NCBI GenBank assembly: GCA_030706105.1
Contig: JAUZPC010000009.1
Location: 1-21,967, forward strand
Reading direction: 5' to 3'
Source of the DNA: Bacteroidota bacterium
Lineage (GTDB): Bacteria; Bacteroidota; Ignavibacteria; Ignavibacteriales; Ignavibacteriaceae
Length of the DNA: 21,967 nucleotides
This document shows, piece by piece, positions 14,274 through 21,967 of this stretch. Below the pieces are notes generated by a model. That model searched no databases. It saw only the letters and a program-made list of their open reading frames with translations, and was not told the origin of the DNA. The first letter of the stretch is position 1; every line of letters begins with the position of its first letter. Made by a program: the position numbers and the translations under genes.

Positions 14274-17129
14274 ATGAAACTTAGATATTTATTTGTATTA
14301 GTTATCTGTGTAGTTACATATTCGTTTCCCCAGGTTATAGTTTCCGTACCTGCTCATCCAACCGAAAACGATTCAATCAAAATTATTTTTGATGCTTCGC
14401 AGGGAGGACAAGGATTAATTGGTTATACCGGCACTGTTTATGCTCATACCGGTGTATTTACAAATCTTGCTCCAAGTTCCTGGTCCCATGTTATTGGAAG
14501 CTGGGGAAATAATACAACTCAGCCGGCATTAACCAGACTTGGCACAAACCTTTATCAGCTTGTAATTGGCAAGCCAAAAACTTTTTATAATATTACAAAT
14601 GCGGCTGAACATGTAACTACTTTAAATTTTGTTTTTAGAAGTGCTGACGGAACAAAACAGACAGAAGATTTGCATGTACAAATATACTCATCCGGTCTCA
14701 GTTTAGTAGTTGACTCCCCATTAGTAAGTGTAAATTTTGGAGATCCACAGCGCTCCCCTGTTTTTGCTAATCCAGGGGACTCAATAAATGTTTCCCTAAC
14801 CGGAGTAGAAGTTAATACAGTTATTCAGTCTATAAAATTATACGTTAACAACTCGCTGGTTAAAACAAGCAATACTAATAATTTACAGTGGAAGTTTTTT
14901 GCTAATAATTATGCAACAGGCCCTGTTCAGGTTGTAGGAATTGGAATGGACACAAGCGGAATAACTGACACAACCAAATTTGTAATAATGAACAATCCTG
15001 CTGTTGTCAATCAGGCTCCGCCCGCAGGAACTGAACTAGGTATAAATTATAATTCTAACACAAATGTAACTCTTGCTTTTTATGCGCCTTATAAAAAATT
15101 TGCTTACTTACTTTCCAATCTATCTGACTGGAAAGTTGATCAGAATTATTTTATGAAGAAATACCAAGTTACTCAGGATAGCGTAATCTGGTGGATAAAT
15201 CTAAATATTATTCCAAGCACTGAATATACTTTCCAGTATTTGGTTGATGGAAATATCAGAATTGCAGACCCATATTGTGAGAAAGTACTGGACCCCTGGA
15301 ATGACCAATATATTCCTGCCATAGTCTATCCGAATTTGATCCCTTATCCTGCCGGAAAGACTGAGAACATGGTTGGTGTTTTTCAAACTGCCCAAACACC
15401 TTACAATTGGCAGGTTACAAACTTTACCAAACCTGCTAAAACAGATTTAGTTGTTTATGAATTATTAGTAAGAGATTTTTTAGCATCGCATAGTTTTAAT
15501 ACTCTTGCAGATACATTGAACTACTTAAAGACATTAGGAGTTAATGCAATTGAGTTAATGCCGGTAATGGAGTTTGAAGGAAATGAAAGCTGGGGATATA
15601 ATCCTTCTTTCCACGGAGCTCTGGATAAATATTACGGGACTAAAAATGCGTTTAAAGCCTTTATAGATAAATGCCATCAGAATGGAATAGCAGTAATTCT
15701 TGACATTGCTTTAAACCACGCCTTTGGGCTTAACCCTCTTGTAAGACTATATTGGGATACTGCCAATAACCGCCCTGCTGCCAACAATCCCTGGTTTAAC
15801 CCGATTGCAAGGCACGATTTTAATGTCGGTTATGATATGAACCATGAAAGCAACGCCACAAGATATTATGTTGATAAAATATTAAAATACTGGATTCAGG
15901 AATACCATGTGGATGGATATAGATTTGACCTGTCAAAAGGTTTTACACAAACCAACACACTCGGTAATACGACTCAATGGGGACATTTTGATCAGTCCAG
16001 AATAAATAACTTAAAAAGAATTGCAGACAAGATACGCGTTGTTGATCCGACTTCATTTTTGATACTTGAGCATTTTGCCGATAACGATGAAGAAACAGTT
16101 CTTGCCGCATATAATTTTATGTTGTGGGGAAACCTTAACGCAAAATACAACGAAGCTACCATGGGGTGGACAGATAATAACAACTCTGACATTTCCTGGG
16201 GTTCATATCAGGCGCGCGGATGGAACAACCCGGCACTTGTTACATACATGGAAAGCCATGATGAAGAGAGATTAATGTTTAAAAACATAACTTACGGCAA
16301 TGTTTCAGGTAATTACAATGTAAAGAATTTGTCCACTGCAATTGACAGACAAAAACTTGCAGGTGCTTTTTTCTTTACTATCCCCGGCCCTAAAATGATG
16401 TGGCAGTTTGGTGAACTTGCTTACGACATTTCAATTGATTATAACGGACGCGTAGGTAATAAGCCAATAAAATGGGATTATTTCAGTGATGCCAGAAGAA
16501 ATAAGCTTTACAAGGTATATTCTTATTTGATAAATTTGAAAAAGAATTATGATACATTTAAAACGACGAGCTACTCAGTTGATTTGGCTCCAGGAACTAA
16601 ACGCATAAATCTTTACAATTCAGCAATGGACGCAACTGTAATTGGTAATTTCTCCGTTAATTTCAGTACCGTTAATCCGAACTTTAGCAGGACAGGTGTT
16701 TGGTATGACTATTTTAGCGGCGACAGTATTACAGTTTCAAACATTACTGCTCAACTGCCTATTCAGCCGGGTGAATTTCATATTTATACAACAAAGAGAT
16801 TACCGGTTCCTGAACAAGGAATCTTAACCGACGTGGAAAATGAAGAGTCTTCTTCAATCCAAGTTAAGGACTATTCTTTAGAACAAAATTATCCAAATCC
16901 TTTTAATCCATCTACAGTAATAAGATTTGCTTTGCCAAAATCTGGTTCAGTCAGTCTTTCCGTATATAATGTACTTGGGCAAAAAGTTGCGGATTTGTTA
17001 AATAAAGAAATGACATCAGGATATCATGAAGTTAATTTTAATGCATACAATTTAACAAGCGGTATCTATTTCTACAGGCTGGAATGTAATGGATACGTTC
17101 AGTCCAGAAAAATGATGCTTGTGAAATAA
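14274..17129 (+). CDS. Secreted GH13 alpha-amylase-family enzyme with T9SS sorting domain
   Basis: 951 residues. Residues 1-20 are a signal peptide. Residues about 21-240 form two beta-rich regions of uncertain family; about 250-345 resemble the E-set/CBM48-like module found before GH13 barrels. The barrel covers about 390-760 with all four conserved regions: D-I-A-L-N-H (477-482), G-Y-R-F-D-L (nucleophile D552), L-I-L-E-H-F (acid/base E599) and Y-M-E-S-H-D-E (D663). The catalytic triad is therefore complete. Y-E-L-L-V-R-D-F at 395-402 is typical of the glycogen-branching/isoamylase/pullulanase side, so alpha-1,4- or alpha-1,6-glucan is the likely substrate; exact specificity is not readable. 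A C-terminal beta domain and a T9SS type A sorting domain (868-951) end the protein. AGGA lies 6 bases before the ATG, and the gene is in tandem with the nuclease. A strong terminator follows. Confidence 0.92.
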   Translation: MKLRYLFVLVICVVTYSFPQVIVSVPAHPTENDSIKIIFDASQGGQGLIGYTGTVYAHTGVFTNLAPSSWSHVIGSWGNNTTQPALTRLGTNLYQLVIGKPKTFYNITNAAEHVTTLNFVFRSADGTKQTEDLHVQIYSSGLSLVVDSPLVSVNFGDPQRSPVFANPGDSINVSLTGVEVNTVIQSIKLYVNNSLVKTSNTNNLQWKFFANNYATGPVQVVGIGMDTSGITDTTKFVIMNNPAVVNQAPPAGTELGINYNSNTNVTLAFYAPYKKFAYLLSNLSDWKVDQNYFMKKYQVTQDSVIWWINLNIIPSTEYTFQYLVDGNIRIADPYCEKVLDPWNDQYIPAIVYPNLIPYPAGKTENMVGVFQTAQTPYNWQVTNFTKPAKTDLVVYELLVRDFLASHSFNTLADTLNYLKTLGVNAIELMPVMEFEGNESWGYNPSFHGALDKYYGTKNAFKAFIDKCHQNGIAVILDIALNHAFGLNPLVRLYWDTANNRPAANNPWFNPIARHDFNVGYDMNHESNATRYYVDKILKYWIQEYHVDGYRFDLSKGFTQTNTLGNTTQWGHFDQSRINNLKRIADKIRVVDPTSFLILEHFADNDEETVLAAYNFMLWGNLNAKYNEATMGWTDNNNSDISWGSYQARGWNNPALVTYMESHDEERLMFKNITYGNVSGNYNVKNLSTAIDRQKLAGAFFFTIPGPKMMWQFGELAYDISIDYNGRVGNKPIKWDYFSDARRNKLYKVYSYLINLKKNYDTFKTTSYSVDLAPGTKRINLYNSAMDATVIGNFSVNFSTVNPNFSRTGVWYDYFSGDSITVSNITAQLPIQPGEFHIYTTKRLPVPEQGILTDVENEESSSIQVKDYSLEQNYPNPFNPSTVIRFALPKSGSVSLSVYNVLGQKVADLLNKEMTSGYHEVNFNAYNLTSGIYFYRLECNGYVQSRKMMLVK

Positions 17130-17161
17130 GAAATAAGCTAATAATCACTTAGCTTGCAGTT

Positions 17162-17199
17162 ATGCCGGTATTAACGTTTATGTAATACCGGCATTTTTA
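17162..17199 (+). terminator. Strong intrinsic terminator after GH13 gene
   Basis: ATGCCGGTATTA (17162-17173) and TAATACCGGCAT (17183-17194) form a perfect 12-bp stem with a 9-base loop, directly followed by TTTTTAT. It lies 32 bases after the stop codon. Confidence 0.92.
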
Positions 17200-17430
17200 T
17201 AAAAGAAACAGACAAGAGCTCATCACCGGAAATTTACAATATTATAACCCCCATAAACAAATCCTCCCATTCCTTTTACAATTCGGGCTTATAAGTCCTA
17301 ATGGCCATTAAAACTACGATAATTCATTTTTATAAGTTACCGGATTAATATATTAGATTTTCAATATTTTTTTTCATATAATTAGATGCTAAAATTAAAA
17401 TTATCTAAATTTAACTAATAAGAGAATCAG
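17200..17430. other. A/T-rich leader of the triple-AAA+ gene
   Basis: After the terminator the spacer contains no open frame of interest, no tRNA-like fold, and no sigma-54 element. The final ~90 bases are very A/T-rich and presumably hold the promoter, but no -35/-10 or TAnnTTTG pair stands out. Confidence 0.5.
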
Positions 17431-20400
17431 TTGTTTTTTGAAGATATAGACGATGTATTAAAGGAAGCCTTTGAGCATCTAAGATTAGGCAGATATAAAC
17501 TGGCCTTGGCAGATGCCCATAGGGTATTTGATGAAAAACCTGAAGATCCTGAGGTTATAAGCTGTCTGGCTTGGGCTTTACTGGAAAACGGCGAATCAGC
17601 AGAAGCGCTGGAATTTGCAAATATAGCAGTAAAGATTAGCGGTGAATCTGCTCTTCCCCGTCTTTACAGAGGGTATATACTTTCCAGATTAAGCATTTAT
17701 GAAGGTGCTATATCTGACTTCACTTATGCAATCTCAAACGGCTGTAGAGATATCAACTGGGCATATTTAAACAAAGCCCGCTCATTGGCCGGTTTGGAAA
17801 GATATTATGATGCTCTAAGTGAAACCGATAAAATAGAGATAAAAGATAAAATTGTTCTTAATGAAGTTACTAACCTTAAAAAGTATCTAAAATTAGCCTT
17901 GGGGCACAACTCAGGATTTTTAAATTCACTTATTGGTAAAAAGAATTCCTTGCTTGATATTGGCGCTGAAGCATTCAAGAATAAAGAGTATTGGTTTACC
18001 CTATGGTCAATTGACCAGACTTTAAAATACTCAAAAAGCAGTGAGGAAATTAAGGACGCACAACTTTTAGAAATTAATACTTTATTTGCCATGTTTCGGT
18101 TTAAATCAGCATTGAATAAGGCTGATTTACTAAAAGATTTATTGAAAAATGATAAGGAATTTATTAAGCTTTATCAAAAGATTCAGAAACAGCTTACTCC
18201 CGCACCCAAAGAAGAAGAAGAGGCTTTCCCTTCTCAAGGTTATAATACCGGCTTTTATATTTACGATAATGATTATTTTAACATCCTTCAAATAAGGACT
18301 TATGATTTACTCGATAATTTGAATTCTGAAGAACGCACATATCTCCTCTCTTTTAATCACAAAAAAGTTAAATACGTTGGAGTTGAAGTTGTTCTTGAAA
18401 ATCCGAATTATAATATTAAAAGCAGTGATTATGACGCAAAAGCCGTCTGGTATCAAAATGGAATTGAAATAGGCATTCACAAATTTAAGCTTAATATTGA
18501 AAAGACCTGGAGAATTGTTGAGTTTGTACAAAGTTGGGGGACAAAAGAGACAGGTTTTTGGGTTAAAGGACAAGGGCGTGTTGATATCTATTTAAATAAT
18601 ATAATTGTTTGTACGCGGTGGTTTGTTATTGGTAATGAAGATATTGAGAATATGGAAAAGATTGTTGCCCCAAGCAATACGGACGATACCAATATCCAGG
18701 ACACGCAGCAGCCGGATGAAAATAGTCAAAACAGAAAGATACAATTACAGTCTATTGAAAAATCTTTAGATGAGCTTAATTCACTTATCGGATTAAAAAA
18801 AGTTAAAGAAACAGTAAAGGATTTTGTTGCTTATGTTAATTTTTTAACAGAGCGCAAAAAACTTGGAATAAAAACCCAGGAAGATCTTTCTTTTCATTGT
18901 GTATTCCTCGGCAACCCGGGAACCGGTAAAACGACAGTCGCTCGTCTTTTAGGTAGTATTCTTAAAGGGCTGGGTGTTGTAAAGTCAGGGCATTTAGTTG
19001 AAGTTGACAGAGCCGGGCTTGTAGGCCAGTATATAGGAGAAACAGCACAAAAGACTGAAAAGCTTGTTGCAGAAGCGTCCGGCGGATTGTTGTTTATTGA
19101 TGAAGCATACACTTTAAAAAAAGAAGGTGCCGCTCAGGATTTTGGTCAGGAAGCTATAGATATTATCTTAAAACGAATGGAAGACAGCAAAGGAGATTTT
19201 GTTGTTATTGCAGCCGGTTATCCTGACGCAATGAACTCTTTTATAGATTCAAATCCCGGCCTGAAATCCCGCTTTACACACTTTTTTAACTTTGACGACT
19301 TCACTCCAGATGAATTAGTAGAAATATTTGTTAAGACAGCACAAAAAGAAGAATACAAGATTAATGATGATGCACTGGATATTCTTAAGAGAAGATTTAT
19401 AGACCTATACAGGGCAAGAGATAATTCATTTGGGAATGCCCGTTTAGTAAAGAAAATTTTTAATGAATCCGCTCTTCAATTAAGCAAAAGATATCTTCAA
19501 CTACCGGTTTCAGAACGGACAAAAGATGCCCTTATAACAATTAATGCTGATGATATACTGGCGGTAGTAGGTGTACCGAGTAAAAGCTCTTATAATGTAG
19601 GGATAAATGAAGAGGAATTAACAAATGCCCTTAACAAATTAAACACTTTAACAGGATTACATGTAGTAAAGACTGAGATAAATGAAATTGTAAAACTTGC
19701 CCGCTATTATATTGAGCAGGGTGAAAACCCTCAAAATAAATTTTCCTCACATTTAATTTTCTCCGGCAGCCCCGGGACAGGCAAGACGACAGTTGCCAGA
19801 TTGTTCAGTGAAATTTATTCTGCTTTAGGTATACTCCCCAAAGGGCATTTAGTAGAAGCAGACCGGCAAATGCTTGTAGGAACTTATGTTGGACAGACAG
19901 CAGATAAAACAAAAAAAATTATTGATAAATCCATAGGCGGTACACTATTCATTGATGAAGCCTACACCCTTATTAGGAACGGCGAAAATAAAGATAATGA
20001 TTTTGGGCAGGAAGCAATAGATACTTTATTAAAGAGAATGGAAGATGACCGTGGAAAATTTGTAGTTATAGCGGCCGGTTATACAGATGAAATGAAAAAT
20101 TTTATTGAAAGTAATCCAGGTTTACGCTCCAGATTTACCAGACATATTTTCTTTGAAGACTACTCCCCCGCTGAACTTTACACTATTGCACTTAGTTTAA
20201 TTAAAGAAAAAGGCTATGAGCTTAATTCAGACGCTGCCGGTCCTTTAAAAAAATATTTTGCTGATGTTTATGGAAAAAGGACAAAATCATTTGGGAATGC
20301 AAGGCTTGTAAGATCTTTAATTGAGTCAGCATTAAAAAATCATCTATTACGAATAGCAGATCTGCCGCAAGAATCCAGAATAGACAGCGAAGTTAAGTTC

Positions 20401-21279
20401 CTTAAATTAACAGATTTCAGAAATTTAATTCAGGGAGATACAGCTTCCCCGGATGAGGAAGATGTTCTATCCAAGTATTTAAACGAGCTAAAAAGTTTTG
20501 CCGGCCTAAACGACGTAAAAGAGCAGTTAGACAGAATTATAAAATCTCTTAAGGTTGCCAAGTTAAGAAAAGAAAGAGGACTTCAGGTTATTAAAAGAAA
20601 CATGAACTCTTTATTCGTTGGAAATACCGGAACCGGTATGACAAACGTAGCAAAAATTACAGGTAAAATTTATAAAGAATTAGATTTGCTAACTATAGGT
20701 CAGGTAATCGAGACAGATAAATCTTCGCTTATTTCTGCTTTCCTTGAACAAACTACCTCTAAAGTGGATGCTGCTTTAAATTCTGCTTCCGGCGGTATCT
20801 TGTTAATTAATGACTTTGCTTCTTTTATCTACAGTTCTTATGACAGCGGATATCCCGTACTTGAATTTTTTGTGAAAAATTTAGATTCCATAAAGGAAAA
20901 GCTAATTATAATCGGGACTTTAACAAAGGATAAATTAAAGGAGCTATCAGAAGACTTTCCTCATTTATTAAGTATTTTCCCAAACCAATTCTATTTTGAA
21001 GATTATACCCCCAGAGAATTATTGGAAATTGCCTTAACAATATCCAGTAAGCTTGGTTATAAGCTTGATGAGGGTGCCTGGCAATTATTATTAGAATTAC
21101 TATCCCACTTATATTCCAAGAAGCAAAGTTACAGGAATGCGAAATTCGTTAAAGAGATTTTGTATCAGGCTATTGCTAATCAGGAAGAACGTCTTCTATC
21201 ACTTAACGAACCGGATAATGAACAGCTCTCAACCATTATCTATGAAGATATTTATAGTATAAACATAAATGAGTATTAG
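17431..21279 (+). CDS. TPR protein with three CbbX/EccA-type AAA+ modules, third one degenerate
   Basis: 1282 residues, cytoplasmic (no signal or membrane segment). The start is TTG at 17431: an in-frame stop lies 12 bases upstream and no ATG is near, while the TPR fold begins at once. Residues 1-135 are TPR repeats (Y-K-L-A-L-A-D-A; G-E-S-A-E-A-L-E; Y-E-G-A-I-S-D-F), then helices to about 255, an acidic linker, and an unassigned beta-rich domain at about 270-405. AAA+ module 1 has Walker A G-N-P-G-T-G-K-T (494-501), Walker B L-F-I-D-E-A-Y (D557, E558) and arginine finger R614. Module 2 has G-S-P-G-T-G-K-T (779-786), D842/E843 and R901. Module 3 (about 1012-1255) keeps the fold but has M1070 for the Walker A Lys, N-D for D-E, and I1182 for the Arg finger. 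CbbX remodels Rubisco and EccA serves type VII secretion; the partner here is unknown. No related neighbour gives a clue. Confidence 0.88.
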   Translation: MFFEDIDDVLKEAFEHLRLGRYKLALADAHRVFDEKPEDPEVISCLAWALLENGESAEALEFANIAVKISGESALPRLYRGYILSRLSIYEGAISDFTYAISNGCRDINWAYLNKARSLAGLERYYDALSETDKIEIKDKIVLNEVTNLKKYLKLALGHNSGFLNSLIGKKNSLLDIGAEAFKNKEYWFTLWSIDQTLKYSKSSEEIKDAQLLEINTLFAMFRFKSALNKADLLKDLLKNDKEFIKLYQKIQKQLTPAPKEEEEAFPSQGYNTGFYIYDNDYFNILQIRTYDLLDNLNSEERTYLLSFNHKKVKYVGVEVVLENPNYNIKSSDYDAKAVWYQNGIEIGIHKFKLNIEKTWRIVEFVQSWGTKETGFWVKGQGRVDIYLNNIIVCTRWFVIGNEDIENMEKIVAPSNTDDTNIQDTQQPDENSQNRKIQLQSIEKSLDELNSLIGLKKVKETVKDFVAYVNFLTERKKLGIKTQEDLSFHCVFLGNPGTGKTTVARLLGSILKGLGVVKSGHLVEVDRAGLVGQYIGETAQKTEKLVAEASGGLLFIDEAYTLKKEGAAQDFGQEAIDIILKRMEDSKGDFVVIAAGYPDAMNSFIDSNPGLKSRFTHFFNFDDFTPDELVEIFVKTAQKEEYKINDDALDILKRRFIDLYRARDNSFGNARLVKKIFNESALQLSKRYLQLPVSERTKDALITINADDILAVVGVPSKSSYNVGINEEELTNALNKLNTLTGLHVVKTEINEIVKLARYYIEQGENPQNKFSSHLIFSGSPGTGKTTVARLFSEIYSALGILPKGHLVEADRQMLVGTYVGQTADKTKKIIDKSIGGTLFIDEAYTLIRNGENKDNDFGQEAIDTLLKRMEDDRGKFVVIAAGYTDEMKNFIESNPGLRSRFTRHIFFEDYSPAELYTIALSLIKEKGYELNSDAAGPLKKYFADVYGKRTKSFGNARLVRSLIESALKNHLLRIADLPQESRIDSEVKFLKLTDFRNLIQGDTASPDEEDVLSKYLNELKSFAGLNDVKEQLDRIIKSLKVAKLRKERGLQVIKRNMNSLFVGNTGTGMTNVAKITGKIYKELDLLTIGQVIETDKSSLISAFLEQTTSKVDAALNSASGGILLINDFASFIYSSYDSGYPVLEFFVKNLDSIKEKLIIIGTLTKDKLKELSEDFPHLLSIFPNQFYFEDYTPRELLEIALTISSKLGYKLDEGAWQLLLELLSHLYSKKQSYRNAKFVKEILYQAIANQEERLLSLNEPDNEQLSTIIYEDIYSININEY

Positions 21280-21473
21280 AGCTTTAGGATAATAATTTTC
21301 CTCTGATGAATAAGAGTTAAACCATAACTCCGCAGAAGTACGTATGCTATTTAATAGGTGGTGATACTTTATCTATCAAATTACGTTGTATCCATATCAT
21401 TTCTGAATTTGTCCAAATATTATTTGTTCGGCATTTTTTTTGTGGATACTGGATATCTTCCTTTTGTTACTTG

Positions 21474-21509
21474 TATTGAGATTTCTCTAGGACCATCTCA
21501 TATACTTTA
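21474..21509 (+). repeat. Direct repeat copy 1 (partner at 21838-21873)
   Basis: Both copies share TGAGATTTCTCT followed by a variable middle and a TC-TATACT end; roughly three quarters of positions agree by eye. The two copies bracket the nested palindromic cluster and could be remnants of a target or flanking repeat. Confidence 0.45.
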
Positions 21510-21551
21510 AAGATAATCTCGAAACAATTATAAGAAAAGGATGCCCAGAGG

Positions 21552-21722
21552 GAACCCTGAAAGGGTGATATAATCGTAGTAAGATACATTGAATAGTCGA
21601 TAAACCCTGAAAGGGTGGTATTATGATTTATTTGTAATTTAAAATTCAATAGTGTCACCCGTTCCGGGTTTTGTACCCTTGTTGTCATATTATTCTACTA
21701 TAATTCCACCCTTTCAGGGTTC
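21552..21722. repeat. Nested inverted cluster of four ACCCT-GAA-AGGGT hairpin repeats
   Basis: Copies 1 and 2 are on the plus strand, AACCCTGAAAGGGTG at 21553-21567 and 21603-21617, exactly 50 bases apart and both followed by RTATWAT. Copies 3 and 4 are inverted, at 21656-21670 and 21707-21721. Copy 4 matches copy 1 through the following TATAGTAG-like tail. Copy 3 reads AACCCGGAACGGGTG on its own strand: a T-to-G and an A-to-C change that keep the 5-bp stem paired. The order 1-2-2'-1' makes the cluster a nested palindrome. Confidence 0.75.
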
Positions 21723-21797
21723 ATAATTCCGAACATAAAGCGGGAATCTTTAATGTTTTTTTCTATAATACAGAATGCTGCTTTTGTTTAATGTAAC

Positions 21798-21815
21798 GCG
21801 AAGCTCCAGCTTCGC
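21798..21815. repeat. Short palindrome GCGAAGCT-CC-AGCTTCGC
   Basis: Perfect 8-bp inverted arms around a 2-base centre, G/C-rich in an A/T-rich setting. It resembles short REP-like palindromes scattered in many genomes. No T run follows, so it is not an obvious terminator. Confidence 0.55.
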
Positions 21816-21837
21816 AGTTGATTTCTAAGTATTGCCA

Positions 21838-21873
21838 GTAATGAGATTTCTCTTTGGCTGTATCTTATACTCT
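21838..21873 (+). repeat. Direct repeat copy 2 (partner at 21474-21509)
   Basis: Contains TAATGAGATTTCTCT and ends TCTTATACTCT, matching the copy at 21474. A shorter direct repeat, TTGCCAGT, flanks it at 21833-21840 and 21873-21880. Confidence 0.45.
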
Positions 21874-21967
21874 TGCCAGTCTCAAAAAAAGTTTTGTCTC
21901 TGCCTTATTTATATATGTGGGAATTAGACTACATATTACTTGGCAGAGTTAGGAGTTAAAGGCAAAA

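Larger units (their letters stand above)
21280..21967. other. Non-coding region with nested palindromic and direct repeats
   Basis: No credible gene in 688 bases. The left part (21280-21470) shows nothing recognisable. The centre holds four copies of a hairpin repeat at 21552-21722. The right part has an 18-base palindrome at 21798-21815 and a degenerate second copy of a ~36-base direct repeat (21474-21509 and 21838-21873). The last bases (TTAGGAGTTAAAGG) may include the leader of a gene starting just beyond the window. Confidence 0.65.

Noticed and set aside
21467..21688. 73-residue minus-strand open frame
   Set aside because: It lies across the nested palindromic repeats and its sequence is explained by them.
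21553..21721. Possible CRISPR array from repeats 50 bases apart
   Set aside because: Only two direct copies, the other two are inverted, the shared core is about 15-22 bases, and no cas gene is present.
21280..21967. tRNA or other structured RNA gene
   Set aside because: No cloverleaf with a T-loop GTTCRA signature was found; the only strong folds are the short repeats.

Overview
The window reads as a low-GC bacterial chromosome from the Bacteroidota/Chlorobi side of the tree, most likely an Ignavibacteria-type organism. The main clue is the C-terminal Por-secretion (T9SS type A) sorting domain on three separate proteins, each with the hallmark run L-E-Q-N-Y-P-N-P-F-N-P and a K-K-M/R-K-M end. 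This placement is inferred from family style, not from a database match.

Layout. (1) 3-2761: the 3' end of a tandem-repeat surface protein (29-residue YD-like repeats plus sorting domain) faces a minus-strand secreted phosphodiester glycosidase with a golvesin-like domain and sorting domain; a shared hairpin terminator lies between them. (2) 2875-6526: mnmA (tRNA 2-thiouridylase), a repeat-bearing spacer, then an SppA-type signal peptide peptidase with a large beta-rich N-terminal extension. (3) 6620-11170, all minus strand: a ferritin-like four-helix protein with its own promoter, and upstream of it a stress-chaperone cluster transcribed in the order hsp20, hsp20, cbpA-like J-protein, htpG. 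A hairpin between the second hsp20 and the J-protein gene probably partitions expression, and a sigma-54-like -24/-12 element lies before the first hsp20. (4) 11171-12051: a gene-poor stretch of about 0.9 kb holding a mosaic of short repeats and, at its right end, a near-canonical sigma-54 promoter. (5) 12052-17129: a lipoprotein with a carboxypeptidase-regulatory-like domain, then an S1/P1-type nuclease and a large secreted GH13 amylase-family enzyme with a sorting domain, the last two 18 bases apart. (6) 17431-21279: a 1282-residue TPR / beta-domain / triple CbbX-type AAA+ protein whose third AAA+ module has lost every catalytic signature. (7) 21280-21967: non-coding, with nested palindromic repeats and other dispersed repeats.

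Themes. Most plus-strand and flanking genes are cell-envelope or secreted functions (T9SS cargo, lipoprotein, nuclease, amylase, SppA), consistent with a polymer-degrading lifestyle. The minus-strand block is protein quality control. The most unusual items are the triple-AAA+ protein with a dead third module, the nested repeat cluster at 21552-21722 (one copy carries a compensatory base-pair change), and the two sigma-54-type promoter elements flanking the gene-poor region.
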